From Vibrio splendidus (GTDB lineage: Bacteria > Pseudomonadota > Gammaproteobacteria > Enterobacterales > Vibrionaceae), in NCBI RefSeq assembly GCF_024347615.1, contig NZ_AP025508.1, forward strand, positions 2,790,001 to 2,854,000: a stretch of 64,000 nt of DNA, given 5' to 3'. Positions within the stretch are counted from its first letter, which is position 1; every line of letters begins with the position of its first letter. A program made the translations under genes and the position numbers. The notes below the pieces were generated by a model. It had not been told where the DNA came from, did no database searches, and saw only the letters and a list, made by a program, of their open reading frames with translations. Below, in pieces: positions 17,706-29,354 of this stretch.

Positions 17706-18508
17706 CTAGAAATCAAGGAAAACTGGTTGTTTATACAGTTAGCACTCAAAAAACTAGTGGCTAGTAAATATGCATAGCTAAAAACATACTCGATGAGTGG
17801 CTTCGCCACCTGCTTTCTTGTTTTGAGTATCCCAAGAGCTATTCGGAGCAATTCCTACAATGCCTCTAGAAAAAGCAATCACTTTGACTCTATATTATTG
17901 GTTTTATTTATTTTTTCTCAAAGAGAGAACTCGAGTAATATTAATGAATTGATCTTATTCAGCAAGGCGGTTTTATTGACCGAGATCAAAACTCAAAGTT
18001 GGTGGTTCTCGTTAAATACGGAAAAGTATAGAGGCAAATAGCGTCTATCAGCCCACATACAAATGGGGTTGATTTTAGGCAAAAATGCAATTTATAGTAC
18101 GGAGTATGAATCGATATTAGGGAGGTAAAATGACTATACATAGACAATAAAAAAGCCTACTCAAGGCAGGCTAATTTATCTGTATCACTCACGTTGTAAT
18201 AAGCAGAGTTTAAAGTCTTTGTAGGAGAAGACTTCTAACTTTATGACAACACTTATGATGGCTTGTTTCACGGCGAATCATATCAAAGTCTACGCAAAAA
18301 ACAACGTGCCTAACTTACTTGAATGAGTACATAAGCATGTTTCAAAAGTTAAATTATTTACTAGATGCAATGGAATCAGTTTTAGCAATTATCGACTTCT
18401 TAGTTGCTGAAGACTATCAATTACCTACAGCGATCATCAATTTTATCGCTAGATTTAGTTTTTAAATCTAACTGTGCAGCCCTTTATCGGGCTGCTTCAT
18501 CATCGTAT
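17706..18508. other. gene-poor 800-base region with short reading frames and hairpins
   Basis: No sizeable gene is supported. A near-ideal ribosome site GGGAGGTAAA leads into a six-codon frame (18130-18150, MTIHRQ) followed at once by a GC hairpin (AGCCT...AGGCT, about 18154-18172). A 27-codon frame at 18243-18326 and a 42-codon frame at 18337-18465 lie in series, both with poor ribosome sites. GCAGCCC/GGGCTGC at 18476-18495 forms a hairpin without a T-tract. A small RNA, leader peptide or decayed gene is possible; none is demonstrated. Confidence 0.4.
18337..18465 (+). CDS. possible 42-residue small protein
   Basis: The frame starts MFQKLNYLLDAMESV and ends INFIARFSF; it is amphipathic with two hydrophobic segments. 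A hairpin at 18476-18495 follows it. No clear ribosome site, and I recognise no family. Listed only because the composition is more protein-like than the surrounding noise. Confidence 0.2.
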   Translation: MFQKLNYLLDAMESVLAIIDFLVAEDYQLPTAIINFIARFSF

Positions 18509-19057
18509 TTACAAGAACTCGACGAACTTTGAGAAGTCACGTTCTGGCGCTTTCATTGGCGTACAGCCCGGAGTACCCAAATATAGGAAACCAACGATTT
18601 CGTCGTCGCCTTCTAGGCCGAAAGCTTGGTGAACTTTAGGGTGGAACATCCACTTACCTGAGCGCCAAAAGCCTTGAAAACCTTGAGCAACAGCAGCCAT
18701 TTGCATCGCCTGTGCTGCGCAACCCGCAGATAGGTGTTGTTCGAACGCGGGCACTTTTTCGTGCTCAGTTACCTTTGCGATGATAGTGATCACCATTGGT
18801 GCTCGAAACGGCGCTTTTTTAACTTTCTCAATGACCGCTTCTTCGCTCTCGTCAGCTTGTGCCGCACGAACCAAAATATCAGAGAGCTTCTGTAACCCTG
18901 AGCCTTGTGCGATAACAAAGCGCCATGGGGTCAATGCGCCGTGGTCTGGAGCACGTAAGCCCGCTTTAATGATATTTTCTAACGCCACACCTTCAGGTGC
19001 TGGATCAGAGAGTTTTGCGATTGAGCGTCTGTTGAGCAATAGATCCAAAGCATCCAT
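18509..19057 (-). CDS. ydjA: NAD(P)H nitroreductase YdjA-like
   Basis: A 182-residue FMN-dependent nitroreductase of the minimal YdjA type. N-terminal LLNRRSIAKL carries the FMN phosphate-binding Arg pair, APDHGALTPWRFVIA near residue 38 is the family flavin motif, and FLYLGTPG near residue 158 closes the FMN pocket. It should reduce nitro or quinone-like compounds with NAD(P)H; the physiological substrate is unknown. It lies between topB and the fadH-sppA-ansA group, echoing the E. coli ydjA neighbourhood. Confidence 0.9.
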   Translation of the reverse strand: MDALDLLLNRRSIAKLSDPAPEGVALENIIKAGLRAPDHGALTPWRFVIAQGSGLQKLSDILVRAAQADESEEAVIEKVKKAPFRAPMVITIIAKVTEHEKVPAFEQHLSAGCAAQAMQMAAVAQGFQGFWRSGKWMFHPKVHQAFGLEGDDEIVGFLYLGTPGCTPMKAPERDFSKFVEFL

Positions 19058-19177
19058 TTGAAGTCCTTACTAATTTTTATTGTTTGTATAATTGAACTGT
19101 AGCACAGAACACAAACGATAATAAATCTCAACGGCTGTCTATTTGAAGCAATATTTGAAACGACACTAGAAACAACA

Positions 19178-19208
19178 AAGGCCCCTAAATCTATGACTTA
19201 GGAGCCTT
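19178..19208 (-). terminator. possible terminator after fadH
   Basis: Imperfect arms AAGGCCCCTAA/TTAGGAGCCTT, about 95 bases beyond the fadH stop, with only a weak T-rich tail on the minus strand. Confidence 0.4.
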
Positions 19209-19302
19209 ATTTATCTGTCTAGTCCAAGCTTAGTTACCCGTCTAGTTCAGCTTATTGAACTTTCTGATTCAAACTTATCAAACGAGAACATTCTGTTTGT
19301 TG

Positions 19303-21354
<2,052 letters not shown>

Positions 21355-21591
21355 TCAATCACCAAAAGTTCAAACAACCGTTTACATTTTTGTAACACCG
21401 ATCATAATGCTGAAGGTATTAATCGTTCAGAAACCCTTAATTTGTCTACACTTAATGAGAATATATATCGATTAACAATTCTTGGTGTAGTTTGAGCTAG
21501 GGAATTATCGTAGGATACTAAGCAGTTCATATTATTGAGATTAATAGTACTGTTGCTTGTTAAAGCCACGTGATCTCACTGCGGAGACATA

Positions 21592-23442
21592 ATGAAAAAG
21601 ATATTCAAATTTATAGGTATGATCTTTAAAGGGATTTGGAAGCTCATCACGTTTGTGCGTCTTGCGCTCGTTAACCTCTTCTTTTTACTCAGTATCGCCA
21701 TCATCTACTTTGTATACTTCCACTCAGACACAACTCAGCCCACTGTTCCACAGGAATCGGCTTTAGTGCTTAACCTGTCTGGTCCTATCGTGGAGCAGAG
21801 TCGCTATATCAATCCGATGGATTCAGTCACGGGTTCACTGCTTGGCAAAGACCTTCCAAAAGAGAACGTCCTGTTTGATATTGTTGAAACGATTCGCTAC
21901 GCCAAAGACGATGACAATGTTACTGGTATCGTTTTAGCACTCAAAGAACTGCCAGAAACCAATCTGACCAAGCTTCGCTACATTGCTAAAGCACTCAACG
22001 AGTTCAAAGCAACAGGCAAACCAATTTATGCGGTGGGTGACTTTTACAACCAAAGCCAATACTACCTAGCCAGCTACGCAACTAAAGTCTTCCTATCACC
22101 AGATGGTGGGGTTCTTCTTAAAGGTTACAGCGCCTATTCGCTTTACTACAAAACGTTATTAGAGAAGCTAGACGTCAACACGCACGTGTTCCGTGTTGGT
22201 ACCTATAAGTCAGCTATCGAGCCTTTCATTCGTGACGACATGTCAGATGCAGCGAAAGAATCTGCTTCTCGTTGGTTAGGCCAATTATGGGGCGCATACG
22301 TTGATGATGTGAGCAACAACCGCCAGATCGACGCGAAAACGCTGAACCCAAGCATGGACTCTTTCTTAAAAGACCTTGAGTCGGTTGATGGCGATATCGC
22401 AAAACTGGCAGAGAAGCTTGGTTTAGTTGACGAACTGGCGACTCGCCAGCAAGTACGACTAGAGCTTGCTGACGTCTTCGGCAGTGATGGTCAAGACAGC
22501 TATAACGCGTTTGGGTACTACGAGTACCGTACAACCATGCTTCCCGACCTAACAAGTGAATCGCACGATGTTGCTGTGATTGTTGCTAGCGGCGCAATTA
22601 TGGATGGTAAGCAGCCACGTGGCACCGTTGGTGGTGACACCACAGCAGCACTACTTCGCCAAGCGCGCAACGACGACAAAGTAAAAGCCGTTGTACTTCG
22701 TGTAGACAGCCCAGGTGGTAGCGCATTTGCTTCAGAAGTGATTCGCAACGAAGTCGAAGCGCTTAAAGAAGCCGGCAAGCCGGTTGTTGTATCTATGTCT
22801 AGCCTTGCCGCTTCGGGTGGTTACTGGATCTCGATGGGAGCGGACAAGATCTTGGCTCAACCAACGACCTTAACTGGTTCGATTGGTATCTTTAGTGTTA
22901 TCACAACCTTCGAAAAAGGGTTGAACGATATTGGTGTTTATACTGATGGCGTTGGCACATCACCTTTCTCTGGTCTTGGTATTACGACTGGGCTTAGCGA
23001 CGGCGCGAAAGATGCGTTCCAAATGGGCATTGAAAACGGTTACCGCCGATTCATCAGCCTAGTTGGAGAGAATCGCGGCATGGAAGTCGATGCTGTCGAC
23101 AAGATCGCTCAAGGCCGAGTATGGACTGGCCAAGATGCAATCCAGAAAGGTCTAGTCGATGAAATTGGTGATTTTGATGATGCGATTGCAGCAGCGGCTT
23201 CACTTGCAGAGCTTGAAACCTACAACATCTACTGGGTAGAAGAACCACTTTCAACGACTGAACAATTTATTCAAGAATTTATGAATCAAGTTCAGATGTC
23301 GATAGGCTTTGATATCCAATCAATGATTCCAAGCAGTTTACAACCTGTTACTCAGCAGTTAGCTCAAGATAGCCAGCTGTTAGGCAACTTTAACGACCCA
23401 CAAGGCCGATACGCTTTTTGCTTAAACTGCCAAGTTCAATAA
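21592..23442 (+). CDS. sppA: signal peptide peptidase SppA, 67 kDa type
   Basis: A 616-residue inner-membrane serine protease that degrades cleaved signal peptides. One N-terminal membrane helix (about residues 22-43) is followed by two tandem S49 domains. The catalytic dyad is visible: Lys206 in RVGTYKSAIEPF from the first domain and Ser408 in SLAASGGYW from the second, matching the E. coli Lys209/Ser409 arrangement and length. The upstream spacer from fadH is 279 bases, divergent. A strong terminator follows, so ansA has its own start signals despite the conserved sppA-ansA order. Confidence 0.95.
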   Translation: MKKIFKFIGMIFKGIWKLITFVRLALVNLFFLLSIAIIYFVYFHSDTTQPTVPQESALVLNLSGPIVEQSRYINPMDSVTGSLLGKDLPKENVLFDIVETIRYAKDDDNVTGIVLALKELPETNLTKLRYIAKALNEFKATGKPIYAVGDFYNQSQYYLASYATKVFLSPDGGVLLKGYSAYSLYYKTLLEKLDVNTHVFRVGTYKSAIEPFIRDDMSDAAKESASRWLGQLWGAYVDDVSNNRQIDAKTLNPSMDSFLKDLESVDGDIAKLAEKLGLVDELATRQQVRLELADVFGSDGQDSYNAFGYYEYRTTMLPDLTSESHDVAVIVASGAIMDGKQPRGTVGGDTTAALLRQARNDDKVKAVVLRVDSPGGSAFASEVIRNEVEALKEAGKPVVVSMSSLAASGGYWISMGADKILAQPTTLTGSIGIFSVITTFEKGLNDIGVYTDGVGTSPFSGLGITTGLSDGAKDAFQMGIENGYRRFISLVGENRGMEVDAVDKIAQGRVWTGQDAIQKGLVDEIGDFDDAIAAAASLAELETYNIYWVEEPLSTTEQFIQEFMNQVQMSIGFDIQSMIPSSLQPVTQQLAQDSQLLGNFNDPQGRYAFCLNCQVQ

Positions 23443-23466
23443 GATAAGCTCAACGCTTTGTTATCA

Positions 23467-23498
23467 AGAGGCGCCTCTGTGTGAGGCGCCTCTTTTTA
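23467..23498 (+). terminator. terminator after sppA
   Basis: Long stem AGAGGCGCC/GGCGCCTCT followed by five T. Confidence 0.88.
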
Positions 23499-23560
23499 TT
23501 GCATGATAATTCGCTATAATCGCCCCCCTGTTCCCTATATCACACTAAGTATTAATCGCC

Positions 23561-24577
23561 ATGGAAAGAAAACACATCTATATCGCGTATACCGGCGGCA
23601 CAATTGGCATGCAGAAGTCTTTGGACCACGGCTATGTCCCAGTCGCAGGTTTTATGGATAAGCAGCTAGCTGGCATGCCTGAATTCCATCGCCCAGAAAT
23701 GCCTGAGTACACCATTCATGAATACTCTCCATTAATGGACTCTTCAGATATGACGCCACTTGATTGGCAGACTATCGCTGATGATATTCGCGCGAACTAC
23801 GATAAGTACGATGGTTTCGTTATCCTACACGGTACAGACACAATGGCTTACACCGCCTCTGCTCTGTCTTTCATGCTGGAAAACCTCGGCAAACCTGTGA
23901 TTGTTACGGGCTCTCAGATCCCATTGGCAGAGTTACGTTCAGATGGACAAGCAAACCTGCTGAATGCTCTGCACATTGCAGCGAACTACCCGATCAACGA
24001 AGTGACACTGTTCTTCAACAACAAGTTGATGCGCGGTAACCGCAGCACAAAATCACACGCAGATGGCTTCAATGCGTTTACCTCTCCAAACCTAACCCCA
24101 TTGCTAGAAGCGGGTATCAATATCCAGATCAGCAATAACGTAAAGGTAAACGAGCAACCTGAAGGTGCTTTCAAGGTTCATAACATTACTCCGCAACCCA
24201 TCGGTGTAATCACTATGTACCCAGGTATCTCACATGAGGTGATTCGCAACACGCTACTACAGCCTGTTAACGCAATGATTTTGCTTACTTTTGGTGTTGG
24301 TAACGCACCACAAAATCAAGAGTTACTTCAGCACTTAAAAGATGCATCAGAACGAGGTGTGATTGTAGTGAACCTAACTCAGTGTTTGGCCGGTAAAGTC
24401 AATATGGGTGGCTACGCGACGGGTTGTGCACTAGCAGAATCTGGAGTTATCAGTGGTTACGATATGACACCAGAAGCGGCACTGGCGAAGTTACATTACC
24501 TGTTGAGCCAAAACTTAAGCTACGAACAAGTGAAGGATCAAATGCAACAAGTGTTGCGCGGTGAGATGAGTTTATAA
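23561..24577 (+). CDS. ansA: type I L-asparaginase (cytoplasmic)
   Basis: A 338-residue enzyme that hydrolyses asparagine to aspartate and ammonia. Catalytic residues are visible: Thr14 in YTGGTIGM and the second motif HGTDTMAYTASAL near residue 88. No signal peptide, in line with the constitutive cytoplasmic AnsA rather than periplasmic AnsB. The order sppA-ansA-yeaC is the same as in E. coli. Confidence 0.95.
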   Translation: MERKHIYIAYTGGTIGMQKSLDHGYVPVAGFMDKQLAGMPEFHRPEMPEYTIHEYSPLMDSSDMTPLDWQTIADDIRANYDKYDGFVILHGTDTMAYTASALSFMLENLGKPVIVTGSQIPLAELRSDGQANLLNALHIAANYPINEVTLFFNNKLMRGNRSTKSHADGFNAFTSPNLTPLLEAGINIQISNNVKVNEQPEGAFKVHNITPQPIGVITMYPGISHEVIRNTLLQPVNAMILLTFGVGNAPQNQELLQHLKDASERGVIVVNLTQCLAGKVNMGGYATGCALAESGVISGYDMTPEAALAKLHYLLSQNLSYEQVKDQMQQVLRGEMSL

Positions 24578-24585
24578 GCTTGTTC

Positions 24586-24629
24586 AGCTATAGGTTTAGA
24601 GGTTTAGAGCTATAGGTTCAGAGGTTTAG
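24586..24629 (+). repeat. 22-base tandem duplication
   Basis: AGCTATAGGTTTAGAGGTTTAG (24586-24607) is followed directly by the same 22 bases with one T-to-C change (24608-24629), then a decayed partial third copy. It lies between ansA and yeaC. Confidence 0.8.
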
Positions 24630-24745
24630 GTTTAGCTATACGTTTAACCAAAACCTTCGCATTAACCCAGTCGTTTCATGGGCATCGCAGGCGTTTAACG
24701 TGAACTAAATCGTTTTATTGCTTATAAATAAACGGCTTAACAGCT

Positions 24746-24772
24746 AAAGGGGTGGCACAGTGCTGCCCCTTT
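24746..24772. terminator. bidirectional hairpin between ansA and yeaC
   Basis: AAAGGGG...GGCA / TGC...CCCCTTT hairpin, close to the yeaC stop and 170 bases after ansA. It may end both converging genes; T-tracts are short. Confidence 0.55.
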
Positions 24773-24786
24773 GTTGTAATTTAAGC

Positions 24787-25068
24787 CTAATGATTCGGGT
24801 TAACCCTAACAATATCTTCTTGGTCTGACTTAAATTGCTTCTTAAGCTCAGACTTAGATTTAAAGCTAATATCACCACCAGCTGCAACTGTCATATGTTG
24901 AGCTTCGGAGTTATGTTTAGATTGATATAACATAACTGCTTGCATACACGAGTCGCGCTGTTCTTTAGAGAGCGCCGTACCTTCTGGCCATTTACCCGTC
25001 TCAACTGCGTAAGTTAAACGTTCGTAGACCTCGGGTGTCATTGCGCTAAGAAGTTGTTCTGCATCCAT
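24787..25068 (-). CDS. yeaC: YeaC family protein (DUF1315)
   Basis: A 93-residue soluble protein matching YeaC: MTPEVYERLTYAVETGKWPEG, then CMQAVMLYQSKHN..AQHMT. Function unknown. In E. coli it lies between ansA/pncA and msrB, as here, except that a DUF2989 lipoprotein gene intervenes. Confidence 0.9.
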   Translation of the reverse strand: MDAEQLLSAMTPEVYERLTYAVETGKWPEGTALSKEQRDSCMQAVMLYQSKHNSEAQHMTVAAGGDISFKSKSELKKQFKSDQEDIVRVNPNH

Positions 25069-25172
25069 GATAAAGCCTTAGTTTTAACAATTTTCACCAG
25101 AAAATAACCCGTAACAGAATTGAGTCAAGAACCTGACCGATAATAAGTGCATTCGATCACAAGTGAAGGAAT

Positions 25173-25988
25173 ATGAAAATGATGAAACGGTTGGCGATTA
25201 GCCTATTACCTTTCACTCTGGTGGGGTGTCTTGAAGGAAATAAAAATACCGATCAACTCTGTCAAAGTAATCCGGGGCTGCAGTGTGAGGAATTGAACAT
25301 GAACGATGGGCAATGTCGCGTCGCACGTACCGACCTCATCTGGCATCGATTTGAAGTTCAGAAGCAACCCTCCGAAGCCAATAAGATTAAAGAGTTCAAG
25401 TTAGTCACTGCGTACAAAAAGTGCCTAGAGCTTGCGGCGCAGATCGAGACGATTGACCAATCTAAGCTGCAAGAGCGTCGCTTTACCTCTTTAATGCACA
25501 GCATCGAAGAGTCTGAGCGTATTGTAGATGAACTATCGCAATCCAATACACCGGAAACGCTTTACTTCTTGTGGTCACAAACCGGGGACACCAACGCCAG
25601 ACGCAGTTTCCTACAACTAGAAGGGAAAGAAGCGTTAAATACGGCAGAAATGCAATATGCCTTAGCCACCTTCTATACCACCCGCGATCATGCAAAAACG
25701 CTTAAACTACTCAATAATGCGTTAACGCTTTCAAATGGTTCGGTCGTCAACACTGAAATCTTCAAGTCGATGGCCAGTATCAACCACAGCCTTGGTCATA
25801 TGGAAAAAGCGTATGTGTGGGCAATGGTTGCCAAAGACTTTGATGTGCCCATTGCTTCTGAAGCTGAGCTCACTGTGCTGTATCGTTTCGACAAACCTCA
25901 ATACAAGCAATTCAATGATGATGCTGAAAAGATTGTCGAAGCCATTGAAGACGGCGTTTACACCGCGTCTATAGTGCCGAACTATTAG
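25173..25988 (+). CDS. DUF2989 family lipoprotein
   Basis: A 271-residue lipoprotein: signal segment MKMMKRLAISLLPFTLVGC with lipobox LVGC (Cys about 19). The mature part has several Cys near the N-terminus (QLCQ, QCEEL, QCRV) and a helical C-terminal half resembling TPR-like repeats. It fits the DUF2989 family of Vibrionaceae and relatives; function unknown. It is transcribed opposite to yeaC and msrB, inserted in the otherwise conserved yeaC-msrB-gapA neighbourhood. Confidence 0.75.
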   Translation: MKMMKRLAISLLPFTLVGCLEGNKNTDQLCQSNPGLQCEELNMNDGQCRVARTDLIWHRFEVQKQPSEANKIKEFKLVTAYKKCLELAAQIETIDQSKLQERRFTSLMHSIEESERIVDELSQSNTPETLYFLWSQTGDTNARRSFLQLEGKEALNTAEMQYALATFYTTRDHAKTLKLLNNALTLSNGSVVNTEIFKSMASINHSLGHMEKAYVWAMVAKDFDVPIASEAELTVLYRFDKPQYKQFNDDAEKIVEAIEDGVYTASIVPNY

Positions 25989-26009
25989 TTTTGATTTCTT
26001 CATGCACAA

Positions 26010-26041
26010 AAAAAACAGCTACTTCATGGTAGCTGTTTTTA
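26010..26041. terminator. bidirectional terminator
   Basis: ACAGCTAC/GTAGCTGT stem with A- and T-tracts on both sides, between the DUF2989 gene (+) and msrB (-). Confidence 0.85.
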
Positions 26042-26131
26042 TTTGTACTAGAGTTAATTCTGAAATCTTGGGTTGTTCAATAGTCCTTAATCGACAAGTA
26101 CGACCTGTAAGGATTAAACAATTGTGACAAG

Positions 26132-26530
26132 TTATTTCGTACTTTTGTCATTTTTGTTGAAAATTAACGACACAGAATTAACACAGAATCGCTCACCTGT
26201 TGTCTGTGGGCCATCAGGAAAAACGTGACCTAAATGGCTATCACATGCAGTGCAACGGATCTCCACACGCTTCATTCCGTGACTTAGATCTTCTATATAG
26301 CGTACTGCTTCATCATTCACTGGGGCATCAAAGCTTGGCCAACCGCACCCAGAGTCATATTTGTTATCCGACAGAAACAAAGGGCTTTCACAGCACGTGC
26401 AGCTATAGACACCAGTGTTATGGTTGTGCAGTAACTTACCGCTATATGGGGCTTCAGTACCACGTTCACGGCATACAGCAAATTCGTCGTCCGTTAGGCG
26501 CTCACGCCAGTATTCATCAGGCTTTATCAT
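26132..26530 (-). CDS. msrB: peptide methionine-(R)-S-oxide reductase
   Basis: A 132-residue enzyme that repairs methionine R-sulfoxide in proteins. The start at 26530 is fixed by an excellent GGGAGG site seven bases upstream; an upstream in-frame codon at 26569 would read through that site. Two CxxC zinc pairs (CTCC near 45 and CTAC near 94), the CGWPSF motif and the catalytic Cys in RFCVNSVSL near residue 117 are intact. It is divergent from gapA, as in E. coli. Confidence 0.93.
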   Translation of the reverse strand: MIKPDEYWRERLTDDEFAVCRERGTEAPYSGKLLHNHNTGVYSCTCCESPLFLSDNKYDSGCGWPSFDAPVNDEAVRYIEDLSHGMKRVEIRCTACDSHLGHVFPDGPQTTGERFCVNSVSLIFNKNDKSTK

Positions 26531-26762
26531 ATTTCCTCCCTTTTGAACCACGTTAATATCTCTCCACATTCTCTGTTATTATATTTACTTTTTTCTATAA
26601 AGGCTTGCATATCAGTCGTTTTGTAGCACATACTTTCTCACCAGGAAACATTGTACATATACACTCATAAGTGAATCATCATTTAGGGGTATTTTACCCA
26701 ACTGGAAGGGTACAGAGCCACTTGCAATGGTCAATTTTCAACCACTTACGCCCAATTGTTAA

Positions 26763-27884
<1,122 letters not shown>

Positions 27885-27944
27885 TTTCTTTTTAGAAATA
27901 GCTTTAGATAAGCGTTAGCGAAGACTGTTTTGAGCAGACTTTGA

Positions 27945-27972
27945 AAAAAGGCGACCTTAGTGTCGCCTTTTT
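27945..27972. terminator. terminator after gapA
   Basis: AAAAAGGCGAC/GTCGCCTTTTT stem-loop, symmetric with A- and T-tracts. Confidence 0.9.
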
Positions 27973-28172
27973 AATACCCGCTATCTTTTAAACGGCTTCG
28001 CCCCCGATCACCAAAATGCCTTGGCTAGTCACACACTAAAACTGAAGCTCAACCTAAAACTTAAGTCAAAACGCAAAATTTAATTCCAATACTGGCTCTG
28101 CTTGTCACCCATAAAATCACAAGCACTGTTCTAGCCAGCATTTGAATTCAATTTCCTTAGAAGGATCATGTA

Positions 28173-29057
28173 ATGGATTTGTCTACTCTACCTACACTGA
28201 CAGTACTTTCTGACAACGTGACTATCGTTGAACACGAAGGTGTAAAATTGGTTCGCGTTATCCACGATAAAGCAAACGCAGCCATTTCATTGTTTGGAGG
28301 CCATGTGGTGTCATTCCAACCACAAGGTCAACAAGACCTTATTTGGATGAGCCAACAAGCTAAATTCGATGGAAAAACAGCCTTACGTGGTGGTATTCCA
28401 GTATGTTGGCCTTGGTTTGGTCGCATTGCAGCACCGGCACATGGCTTTGCACGTTCAAGCGAATGGCAATTAGTTGAGCACCGTGAAAGCGAAGCGGGTG
28501 TGATTGTAAGCCTAGGTCTAAAGCCGAATGAAGAAACTCTGGCAGTATGGCCGCATCAGTTCGATGCACGTTTAAATGTTGAGATTGGTGACCAACTAAA
28601 AGTAACTTTGGATGTGAAAAACACAGATTCACAACCATGGACTTTCTCTGGAGCACTGCACACTTACCTAAACGTTGGTGATATTCACAACACAACCACA
28701 ACCGGTATGGGTGCTGAGTACATTGATAGCCTGCAAGGTGGCAAGATCTGCCAAGGTGGTTCTGAACTGGTACTAACCGACACGATTGACCGAGTTTACA
28801 CGCAACCAGAAGCGCAAATCTTTGTTGCTGACAAAAATCTCGATCGCACACTAACAGTTGAGAACCACGGTCATAACTCTGCAGTATTGTGGAACCCGTG
28901 GGCGGAAGGCGCAACAGCTATGGGCGATATGCAAGACGACGGTTACCTAACCATGATGTGTGTAGAATCAACACTGCACGCACCAAGCCTAGAAGCAGGC
29001 AAAACGCTACAGCCTGGCGAAAGCCACCAGCTGATTACGGTGATTTCTTCAAACTAG
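28173..29057 (+). CDS. yeaD: D-hexose-6-phosphate mutarotase (YeaD)
   Basis: A 294-residue aldose-1-epimerase-like protein of the YeaD family, which interconverts anomers of hexose 6-phosphates. Motifs RGGIPVCWPWFG near residue 70 and AHGFARSSEWQL near 88 carry the catalytic His region. An AAGGAT ribosome site precedes the ATG. It follows gapA as in E. coli but lies behind a terminator, so it probably has its own promoter in the 200 bases between. Confidence 0.92.
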   Translation: MDLSTLPTLTVLSDNVTIVEHEGVKLVRVIHDKANAAISLFGGHVVSFQPQGQQDLIWMSQQAKFDGKTALRGGIPVCWPWFGRIAAPAHGFARSSEWQLVEHRESEAGVIVSLGLKPNEETLAVWPHQFDARLNVEIGDQLKVTLDVKNTDSQPWTFSGALHTYLNVGDIHNTTTTGMGAEYIDSLQGGKICQGGSELVLTDTIDRVYTQPEAQIFVADKNLDRTLTVENHGHNSAVLWNPWAEGATAMGDMQDDGYLTMMCVESTLHAPSLEAGKTLQPGESHQLITVISSN

Positions 29058-29080
29058 GCCTCTAGCGAGTTCAATTAGAC

Positions 29081-29112
29081 AAAAAATGCAGCTCATAAAG
29101 CTGCATTTTTTA
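29081..29112. terminator. terminator after yeaD
   Basis: AATGCAGCT/AGCTGCATT stem flanked by A6 and T6. Confidence 0.9.
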
Positions 29113-29243
29113 TTGCCCCTAACCTTACACGTACCGTCCAGTAATCAACGTCTTAACACAAGCCAGTAGTCCATCGCCTCTTCGTTTAAATCCACGCCAC
29201 ATGGTTCTCATCACTCTAGTTTATAAATATAACTATCAATTCA

Positions 29244-29270
29244 TTAATTATTATCAATTACTGCCGATAA
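29244..29270 (+). promoter_or_regulatory. candidate sigma-28 (FliA) promoter of chemoreceptor
   Basis: An exact FliA -10 element GCCGATAA (29263-29270) preceded at 15 bases by TTAA (consensus TAAA). It lies 85 bases before the chemoreceptor start, so the gene is probably in the late flagellar regulon. Confidence 0.65.
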
Positions 29271-29354
29271 ATAAGTACCTATGATAGAAAGCTCAATAAC
29301 AAACTTCCTTAAAACCACTTAACAACACCTCAATGAAGACAGGATAGTGAATTC

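Noticed and set aside
17793..18041. 82-codon frame downstream of the topB promoter region
   Set aside because: No ribosome site, mixed composition, no family resemblance.
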